Positions 57,922 through 64,000 of a stretch of 64,000 bases of DNA are shown one piece after another (position 1 is the first letter of the stretch; each line of letters begins with the position of its first letter). The notes beneath the pieces were generated by a model. The model searched no databases. It was not told the DNA's origin and saw only the letters and a program-made list of their open reading frames with translations. Origin of the DNA: CAYVQZ01 sp964453435 (lineage in GTDB: Bacteria; Abyssobacteria; SURF-5); the NCBI GenBank assembly GCA_964453435.1, contig CAYVQZ010000004.1:1-64000 (forward strand). The letters are read 5' to 3'. The position numbers and the translations under genes are program-made.

Positions 57922-59133
57922 ATGAAGCTTATAGACAGGCTTGCAAGAATTCTGGGTTACGAAAAGGCTCATCGAGCCCGAGAGATACTGGTGGATGATT
58001 TTGAGGAAAGGCTGGGCAAGGAACGGCCGGAAAACTATGAAGACTACGCAATGGCCTACGGCCAGGTGGTGTGGGTATATGCCTGCGTGAGCACGATATC
58101 TACGGCCATCGCGGGGACGCCCCTGAAGGTCTACCTGGAATCGGCCGACTCTATTGAGGAGCTTTCCGACAGCCGCCTTGCCCGGCTGCTTTCCACTGTG
58201 AATCCGCACATCTCGGCGTATGACCTCTGGGAGGCGACCGCCTCTTTTCTCGAGCTTTCGGGCAACTGCTACTGGGAAATCGAGAGGGACGCGGAGGGCG
58301 TGCCGACCGCAATCTACCCGATGCGGCCGGACCGAGTGAAGATTGTGCCGGACAAGTCCGATTTCGTCAAAGGTTACATTTATGAGATCAACGGACGAAC
58401 CGTGTCGCTCTCACGTGACGAAGTGATTCATTTTAAGCACTTCAACCCGGCAAACGACTATTACGGACTCGGACCAATTGCCGCCGTCCGCAATTCGATT
58501 ACAATCGACCAATACTGCGTCGCCTATAACAAAGCCTTTTTCAAGAACGGAGCGCATCCCGGCGGGGTGCTCGAGACAGACACGTCTCTGGGAGAAGAAG
58601 CCTTCAATCGCTTGAGAAAACAATGGGAGGAAGGACATAAGGGGTCCGCGCGAGCGCATCGTATCGCGGTCCTCGAGGAAGGCTTGAAATACAAGCCCAT
58701 CGGCCTGAGTCCCAGAGACATGGAATTTTTGAAACAGCGAAAATTCTGCCGGGAGGAAATCTGTTCGGTCTTCAAGGTTCCCCCCGCTCTTGTCGGAATT
58801 TACGAATACGCCAACTACGCGAATGCCGAACACCAGAATCGGGCCTTTTGGCAGAAGACGATTATTCCAAAGCTCCGCAAGCTGGAGCAGGAACTGAACA
58901 GCTCACTTGCGCCGGTGTTCCAGCCGACCGGCTCACGGGAAAAGCGACGCCTTTTTGTTCGCTTCGACACTTCGGCAATCGACGCGCTTAAGGAAAACGA
59001 GGATGTCAAATCGCAAGTGCAGGAGCGTCTTGTCCGGTCGGGAATCATGACCATAAACGAGGTGAGACGGCTGGAGAATCTGCCTCCCGTCCCATGGGGC
59101 GACACATGGCCGGTGGCTGGTCCGAAGAAATGA
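57922..59133 (+). CDS. HK97-type phage portal protein, isolated
   Basis: 403 residues from the ATG at 57922 (GGAGG upstream). VYACVSTISTAIAGTPLKVY, LSGNCYWEIERDAEGVPTAIYPM, VIHFKHFNPANDYYGLGPI and the FKVPPALVGIYEYANYANAE region match the PF04860 portal family, and length is full. No capsid, protease, terminase or tail gene is near. Either a relic of a prophage, part of a gene-transfer-agent-like locus scattered elsewhere, or a domesticated gene. Its reading frame is intact. Confidence 0.93.
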   Translation: MKLIDRLARILGYEKAHRAREILVDDFEERLGKERPENYEDYAMAYGQVVWVYACVSTISTAIAGTPLKVYLESADSIEELSDSRLARLLSTVNPHISAYDLWEATASFLELSGNCYWEIERDAEGVPTAIYPMRPDRVKIVPDKSDFVKGYIYEINGRTVSLSRDEVIHFKHFNPANDYYGLGPIAAVRNSITIDQYCVAYNKAFFKNGAHPGGVLETDTSLGEEAFNRLRKQWEEGHKGSARAHRIAVLEEGLKYKPIGLSPRDMEFLKQRKFCREEICSVFKVPPALVGIYEYANYANAEHQNRAFWQKTIIPKLRKLEQELNSSLAPVFQPTGSREKRRLFVRFDTSAIDALKENEDVKSQVQERLVRSGIMTINEVRRLENLPPVPWGDTWPVAGPKK

Positions 59134-59139
59134 GCGGAT

Positions 59140-60234
59140 TCACGTTTGGGGAAGCATCAGAACGGCCGCTGCTGCGCAAACGCGGACGTTCTTGATGGGG
59201 TCCTCGAGGCATTTTTTCAGGCAGTCCAGAGCGCGAATGTCTCCGATGCGGCCCAAGGCTACGGCCGCGTCCGCCCGCAATTGCCAATCCTCGCTCTCCG
59301 TTTCCTTGCGGAGCAGGTCGACCACCGAAGAATCTCCGACCTTTCCGAGGGCGGTCACTGCCATAATTCGCACACTTCTGTCGGGGTCCTGGAGCGCGTC
59401 AGCGAGCAACTCCACGCCGGTCCTGTATCCCAGCTTGGCAAGAGATTCGGCTGCCTTGTACTTCAACTTTTTGTCGGTGTCGGTCAGCATTGACTTCAAC
59501 AACCCCACCGAGCTCTCATCGCCCAGCCGACCAAGCGCCTCCGCTGCACTGATACGAACGATTTTCTCCCGGTCATGCAGGAGGGGACGTATATTCGGTA
59601 CCGCGCTTCGGTCGCCGATCATGCCCAGCGCCCAGGCGCCGCTTGCCCGTATCGGCCAGTGCGGTTCCTTCAGCAACCGAAGCAACGAGGGAATCGCTGA
59701 AAGCGAACCAATCTCGCCGAGACATTCAATCGCGAAGACCTTGAGTTTCCATGTCCTCCTGCGGCGGTGAGATTCCTTCGAGGCGGTGGTGATCTCGCTG
59801 GGTGAAGATTCGAGGACACGAACCAACATTCGTGAGCCCTCGGGCTCGCCAATCTGTCTCAAAGCCTTGGCCGCGGTGACTCGAACGTAGTCGTCCTTAT
59901 CGTTCAAGGCTGTTCTGACGGTCGCTATGTTCTCCTCGGCGCCCAGTTTGCCGATAGCTTCAATAATCCAAAATCTGACAAATCCGTCACGGTCGGAAAT
60001 CGTTTCGGTCAAAGCATCGAGAGCGTGTTTCACGAACTCCTCCGGCAGACGTTCGGCCGCAACCCCAATTGCCCACGCCGCACTTGCACGCGTCCGCCAT
60101 TCCTCATCCTTCAGCGCGTTGCGGAGGAATATCCAGCAGAATCGGTTGAGCTGTGTCTTGTCAGCGAAGCTGACGGACATGGTTTTCTTTTCGTTCTGCT
60201 TCGGTTGTTGTTCTTTTTCGGATGTGGAATCCAT
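59140..60234 (-). CDS. HEAT-repeat domain protein
   Basis: 364 residues from the ATG at 60234 (GGAG 8 nt upstream); longer frames from 60261 or 60375 lack a good RBS. At least eight HEAT/PBS-lyase-type repeats with the pattern V-R-x2-A-A-x-A-L-G-x-I-G-D (for example VRISAAEALGRLGD, VRIMAVTALGKVGD). No catalytic domain and no signal peptide. Probably a scaffold. Convergent with the portal gene, with only 6 nt between stop codons. Confidence 0.88.
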   Translation of the reverse strand: MDSTSEKEQQPKQNEKKTMSVSFADKTQLNRFCWIFLRNALKDEEWRTRASAAWAIGVAAERLPEEFVKHALDALTETISDRDGFVRFWIIEAIGKLGAEENIATVRTALNDKDDYVRVTAAKALRQIGEPEGSRMLVRVLESSPSEITTASKESHRRRRTWKLKVFAIECLGEIGSLSAIPSLLRLLKEPHWPIRASGAWALGMIGDRSAVPNIRPLLHDREKIVRISAAEALGRLGDESSVGLLKSMLTDTDKKLKYKAAESLAKLGYRTGVELLADALQDPDRSVRIMAVTALGKVGDSSVVDLLRKETESEDWQLRADAAVALGRIGDIRALDCLKKCLEDPIKNVRVCAAAAVLMLPQT

Positions 60235-60505
60235 AGCGGAATCTCCGTCTTCCGAGGCCATACTACCATAATAGGCTTGTCCCCCACAAGTTGGAGTGCC
60301 CGCGCCGCTCGGGAAGCGGTCACTCCACGACGCCGAATCGTGAGACGAGCTCGTTTTCCCTGCTCCACTTGACAATCAAACCGTTTGCGACTTAAATGGT
60401 GGTTAAAATTCCGGGTGTTTCCATGGCGTTTGGAACACTCCAACGCGCATCGGGGTTTATTACAGGCAAGGAGCACATCGGCGCTACGACCGACAGGAAC
60501 AGCAG

Positions 60506-60904
60506 TTGAACGCTCCGGAAATAGAGAATCTTTTCGAAAAGCTTCGGAAAGCAGGGCACGGGTCGCTCATTAAATTCGATGCATTTAACTCCGGCCAGTC
60601 GGTTGACGGGATAATCTTCGAGCCCATCCCGCAACGCCCCCCCGGATATGAGTCGGGCATATTTGTCTCGGTGCCGTCCGACCTCGAGCACATCTATTAT
60701 TTTGATCCGGAGGCATCGAGGGAACAGGGGCGGCTGGTCGTCCAGGTGCTCGATTCAAAGCGGAAGAAATCGTCGGCCGAGCCGGTTCCCGACGAATTTG
60801 TGAAAGAACATGAGTACCTGCTCCGGTTGCCGGAGGTGAAAAGAGGAGGCGGGGCGACGGGAGAGGCGAACTCCCGGCACAAGGGGATTGTTGAGTTGGA
60901 TTGA
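60506..60904 (+). CDS. Hypothetical protein
   Basis: 132 residues, TTG start with AGGA upstream. A beta-rich middle (VDGIIFEPIPQRPPGYESGIFVSVP...) resembles a small barrel, followed by a charged, Gly-rich tail. In line with the CNMP-binding gene downstream (84 nt away). No family recognised. Confidence 0.6.
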   Translation: MNAPEIENLFEKLRKAGHGSLIKFDAFNSGQSVDGIIFEPIPQRPPGYESGIFVSVPSDLEHIYYFDPEASREQGRLVVQVLDSKRKKSSAEPVPDEFVKEHEYLLRLPEVKRGGGATGEANSRHKGIVELD

Positions 60905-60988
60905 CACCATTTATAACCGCCGCGCTATCAAGGGCGAGGCCGCCTGTGGGTCGGAGCGGGCGCAACCCGAGAACAGGAGCGTTCGATT

Positions 60989-61468
60989 ATGCCTGAGGTT
61001 TCCGAAGATAAATATGCGAAGTACGAGAAATATCGACCACTGGTCGAATCGATAGAGCTCTTCGACGGCATCGAGTTCAAAAACTGCATCAAAATCATGG
61101 GTATGGCGCTCCAATCGAAAATTATGCCCGGAGACGTGATCTTTCACAAGGGCGACCCCGGCCATGAGATGTATGTCATTTTGAGGGGGCGAATCGAGAT
61201 ACTCGACGAAGGGCCCGACGGAGACCGGGCTCTTGCCGTGCTCGGCCCGGGAGAAACGTTCGGGGAAATGGCCCTGTTCGACCGGCACGAACGCTCGGCC
61301 AAAGCCGTCGCCCTGGATGACTGCGTGCTGCTCGCGCTGGATGAACACAAGGTCGAGAAACTTCTCACCAAGAGCGTCGCGATCCGGCTCATGTTCAATT
61401 TCGCGAGGATGCTCTCCCGAAGGCTCCGCGAAACCAACGTGCTGCTCGCCCGAGCCAAGCAACATTGA
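60989..61468 (+). CDS. Cyclic nucleotide-binding domain protein
   Basis: 159 residues. PGDVIFHKGDPGHEMYVILRGRIEI and the phosphate-binding cassette GETFGEMALFDRHERSAKAVA (Glu and Arg present) form a complete CNMP domain at about 35-140. There is no DNA-binding or kinase domain, so the protein would act as a ligand-sensing regulator of a partner. Probably read with the 60506 gene. Confidence 0.9.
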   Translation: MPEVSEDKYAKYEKYRPLVESIELFDGIEFKNCIKIMGMALQSKIMPGDVIFHKGDPGHEMYVILRGRIEILDEGPDGDRALAVLGPGETFGEMALFDRHERSAKAVALDDCVLLALDEHKVEKLLTKSVAIRLMFNFARMLSRRLRETNVLLARAKQH

Positions 61469-61549
61469 GTTCGAGAGACTGCCTCACGATTGCCGAGCGA
61501 AGGGGACTGTGAAACTGTCTCACGGCTGCACATTTTGTCGAACAACAGG

Positions 61550-61650
61550 CTTTGGGGGCTGTACCCAATTACGGAATTTCCTTATTTCATTGCTGAGCGG
61601 AGCGAAGTTCCGCGCACTCGCGGGATAGATTGGAGGACTGCCCCCCAAAG
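61550..61650 (-). repeat. Dispersed hairpin element, copy F
   Basis: Reversed. Shares the AAATAAGGA insertion with copy G, making a subfamily. Flanks extend over 61480-61760. The 61469-61797 gap holds no gene. Confidence 0.9.
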
Positions 61651-61797
61651 CACGGATTACCGACCATGGGACATATTCACTGTCCCAGATTTACGGGCCG
61701 AGCCTGTCGAGGCCGTAGAATCGGGACTGTTCCCGAAGCGAACAACCCTCAGAATCAATCGCGGGACACTCTCTCGAGCCGTCGTTCCCGCCTCGGT

Positions 61798-62832
61798 TCA
61801 CACGTGTTCTTCCGGCTCCGATGTCGTCTCTTCCGCCGGGCCTTGTTCGGCGGTCGCACCCGTTTCCGCAGCCGTTCGCTTCAGCAATCCGAGTTTCGTG
61901 AACGCAAGCGGAGACGCTGCCAGTATGACGCCAAGAATCAAGTATCTGCAATAGTTGCCGGCGGCGGTCGGCGGAAGGACTGCTGAGAGTCCCACCCGAA
62001 GCGAGAGCAAAACGATGACGCCGACCAGGATGACGATGAACGAAAAGAACGGATTCCTTGACTGCCAGCGGAAACCAAGCATCGAGTAAACAATGAAGAA
62101 GCCGGCGAGGAATCCGGAGTACCTGAAAGCTTCGGGCAATCCCCACGCGAACACCAGGTACCCCGCCGAAAGCGCGAGAGAAAGCGCGACCTTGAGCATG
62201 GCCGATTTCCGAATCGATTTCCGGGCCGCATCCCAATCTTGAACGTATCCGTAAATCCCCATAGCGCCCGCCACAAGCCCGAATCCGAGCAGCAGCCCGC
62301 CGACCGTGTCGGAAAAGTAGTGCACCCCCAGGTAGATTCGGCTCGCGGCCATCAGCAGCGCCGGGATGAGGCAGAGATACCAATACTTCCGGACGAACAT
62401 GTATATGAGCCATGAATAGAACATCCCGTTTTGGCTGTGGCCGCTGGGGTAGCCGTAGCCGTCGGCGTCAACCACCCGGGCGATCTCATGGCTGCTCGGC
62501 CGGGACAGCTCGAAAAACTCCTTCATGCGCGCGTTGACCACGTTCCCGAAGAGCAATAACAGGAGGAATATTACGAACTCGGTTGTATATCCCAGCCAGA
62601 AAAGTATGAACACGACAATCATCAAGCCCGTCTCGCCGCCCATCGCCGTGACGGCGGCCATGCCCACATTCCCGTATTGGGAGCGAACGGATTTCACCGT
62701 CTTAATCGCGAGCGCGTCAGCCGCGTCGAATATTCCGAACTGTTTTTCGAGCATGCCGAGCGCGAGCGCGACGACGACGGCCACCACCATGATGGCGAGG
62801 CAAAGATTGGGGTTGTATCTGCGCTGAATCAT
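61798..62832 (-). CDS. PAP2-family phosphatase, membrane-bound
   Basis: 344 residues from the ATG at 62832 (GGGAGGCGG upstream). PAP2 motifs KEFFELSRP, YPSGHSQNG and SRIYLGVHYFSD supply the catalytic His pair. Several membrane helices lie both before and after, an extra helical module (about 200-315) and an acidic Thr/Glu tail. It dephosphorylates lipid phosphates such as undecaprenyl-PP. The GNAT gene is directly upstream. Confidence 0.93.
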   Translation of the reverse strand: MIQRRYNPNLCLAIMVVAVVVALALGMLEKQFGIFDAADALAIKTVKSVRSQYGNVGMAAVTAMGGETGLMIVVFILFWLGYTTEFVIFLLLLLFGNVVNARMKEFFELSRPSSHEIARVVDADGYGYPSGHSQNGMFYSWLIYMFVRKYWYLCLIPALLMAASRIYLGVHYFSDTVGGLLLGFGLVAGAMGIYGYVQDWDAARKSIRKSAMLKVALSLALSAGYLVFAWGLPEAFRYSGFLAGFFIVYSMLGFRWQSRNPFFSFIVILVGVIVLLSLRVGLSAVLPPTAAGNYCRYLILGVILAASPLAFTKLGLLKRTAAETGATAEQGPAEETTSEPEEHV

Positions 62833-62855
62833 TTTTCCGCCTCCCGTCTTATCCC

Positions 62856-63527
62856 TCATTCGATTGTTCGCGTAAAGAAGAGCGCCTCTAACTTTTCCGG
62901 TATGATGCCGTCATACATTGTGAACGGATGGCGCGAGACAAGGCGAAAGCCCCATTTCCCGTAAAAGGGCACCGCAAGCTTATTGTATGATGTGGTGCCA
63001 AGATGCAATCCCCGCACGCCGTTCTTGCGAAGGTATTCCAGATACTCAGCCAGGAGTTTGGAGCCGATTCCGGCGTTCCGGCAGCCGTCAACGACGTTCA
63101 TATGCAGATGCGCGGGGAACGCGTCGGCCGGCTCGTCGGGGAACTCGCCTCGCCACATGCTCCGCAGGTACCTGAACACAAACGCGAAGAAGCGCCGGTC
63201 AATCCTGTAGCCGAATGTGAAGAGTTTGCGGCGAATCGCCGGCATCACGACGTTTTTCTGGACCTCGCGATAAACGCAAGTGTCCTTGCAGCCGACCAGG
63301 TATCCGACAACTCCGCCGTTCATCTCGGCGACAAACGCCGATTCGGGCTCGTGGTCGGTGTAGTAGTTCATCCAGTAATCCGCAAACAGGTCGGCGCAAC
63401 CGAAATACGGGTCAATCGGTTCGCCCATCAGTCCCGTATCGTAGCAAATCGTCCTCAGCGCCTGTCGGTCCTCCGGCCTGTACTTGCGGATCAACACCGA
63501 CTCAACCTGTGCGCCCGATAGTGGCAT
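62856..63527 (-). CDS. GNAT-family N-acetyltransferase
   Basis: 223 residues from ATG 63527. VLIRKYRPEDRQALRTICYDTGLMG opens the domain; HLHMNVVDGCRNAGIGSKLLAEYLEYL contains the acetyl-CoA loop (R-N-A-G-I-G-S) and GTTSYNKLAVPFYGKWGFRLV ends it. A ~50-residue insert (about 85-140) separates the strands. Ends 23 nt before the PAP2 start, so likely one operon. Substrate unknown. Confidence 0.9.
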   Translation of the reverse strand: MPLSGAQVESVLIRKYRPEDRQALRTICYDTGLMGEPIDPYFGCADLFADYWMNYYTDHEPESAFVAEMNGGVVGYLVGCKDTCVYREVQKNVVMPAIRRKLFTFGYRIDRRFFAFVFRYLRSMWRGEFPDEPADAFPAHLHMNVVDGCRNAGIGSKLLAEYLEYLRKNGVRGLHLGTTSYNKLAVPFYGKWGFRLVSRHPFTMYDGIIPEKLEALFFTRTIE

Positions 63528-63636
63528 ACGCGTTCGCCTGTGCATTTAACCCGAAAGTCGTCGCCGGGAACAGCGAAACTGTTCCACGATTGGCCGGCGC
63601 AGGGACTGTGAGTTTGTCTCAGGGTTGGAAATCCGT

Positions 63637-63735
63637 GCTTCGGGGGCAGTCCACCAATCTATCCCGCGAGTGCGCGGGACTTCGCTCCGCTCAGCGATGA
63701 AATAAGGAGATTCCGTAATTGGGTACAGCCCCCTG
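63637..63735 (+). repeat. Dispersed hairpin element, copy G
   Basis: Hairpin CCCGCG-AGTG-CGCGGG and the AAATAAGGA variant shared with copy F, ending GTAATTGGGTACAGCCCCC. The rest of 63528-63893 has no supported gene. Confidence 0.9.
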
Positions 63736-63893
63736 CGCTGGCTTCTCGGCAACATGACAATCGAGAGCAGAAGACCACCCAGTGGAATTATCGGACCTAC
63801 TCACCGCCCCCGAAGCGAGCGCCATCGAGCCGTGGCGCGCTTTCACCGCCCCCTCTGCCGGGTCTCCGGTAAAAAAACCCTGATGCTGAAGCC

Positions 63894-64000
63894 TCACGCC
63901 CGGCGATACACTATCTGTCCCTCGAGCATCGTCAACGAGACCTCGAAATTTTCGTCCACAAGGACGATATCGGCGTCCATGCCGACTGCGATTTGTCCCT
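63894..64000 (-). CDS. Amidohydrolase-family protein, C-terminal end (partial)
   Basis: Minus-strand frame entering from the right edge: GQIAVGMDADIVLVDENFEV then LTMLEGQIVYRRA and a TGA at 63894-63896. This GxDAD(I/L)V...V.G..V pattern is the C-terminal beta-sandwich of amidohydrolases such as isoaspartyl dipeptidase, NagA or dihydroorotase-like enzymes. Only 35 codons are visible, so the enzyme cannot be named. Confidence 0.75.
   Translation of the reverse strand, partial: GQIAVGMDADIVLVDENFEVSLTMLEGQIVYRRA

Noticed and set aside
57922..60904. A prophage around the portal gene
   Set aside because: Neighbours are a HEAT-repeat protein, a hypothetical and a cyclic-nucleotide-binding protein; no other phage-type gene or attachment repeat is visible.
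35465..63735. CRISPR array as an explanation of the repeated hairpins
   Set aside because: Copies are kilobases apart, differ from each other and lie in both orientations, and no cas gene is seen.

Overview
The window comes from an uncultivated Gram-negative-type bacterium. Signs of this are lipobox and Tat signal peptides, a class A penicillin-binding protein, an AlgI/AlgJ-like pair, RNase Y instead of RNase E, and complete pyrB, pyrC and carA genes. Base composition is moderate to high GC, falling clearly in parts of the first 15 kb. I cannot name the phylum. No rRNA, tRNA or CRISPR array was recognised. REGION 1 (1-15 kb) is a low-density accessory region. It holds IS21-family remnants, a two-gene membrane-protein operon cut by an IS end, a DUF4258/YgiT toxin-antitoxin pair, a HEPN/MNT pair, a Fic protein, an IVP-type four-helix-bundle gene and decayed GxxExxY genes. 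Its core gene is yifB/comM. Three extra copies of the yifB 3' end lie 6-8 kb downstream, each next to a different passenger gene, so the 3' end of yifB looks like a repeated DNA-capture point. REGION 2 (15-25.8 kb) holds small membrane and zinc-ribbon genes, a DUF2284 protein, SdhB-like and SdhA-like subunits without a membrane anchor, a Tat-exported DUF362 protein with a DUF6599 lipoprotein, an MFE-2-like SDR and PBP1A. REGION 3 (25.8-35 kb) holds rny and ymdB behind a strong promoter with a possible small RNA, a YeiH-type transporter with a large extra domain and a small partner, a tautomerase, an ASKHA (DUF4445) reactivase, a TIGR04076-like protein and an ADP-forming acyl-CoA synthetase subunit. 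REGION 4 (35-64 kb) holds nucleotide genes (hpt-ade; carA, pyrC, pyrB), a beta-decarboxylating dehydrogenase, a creatininase, a decayed Lon-like gene, an MBOAT/SGNH O-acylation operon, a sialidase-like protein, a lone HK97-type portal gene, a HEAT-repeat protein, a cyclic-nucleotide-binding protein, PAP2 and GNAT genes and the end of an amidohydrolase gene. Seven copies of a ~100-bp hairpin-forming repeat lie between genes, all in this region; two of them flank pyrB. A consensus promoter, a ~125-nt leader and an intrinsic terminator lie upstream of pyrB and suggest an attenuator or a separate small RNA. The most interesting signals are the yifB-tail cassettes, the seven-copy element and the pyrB leader.
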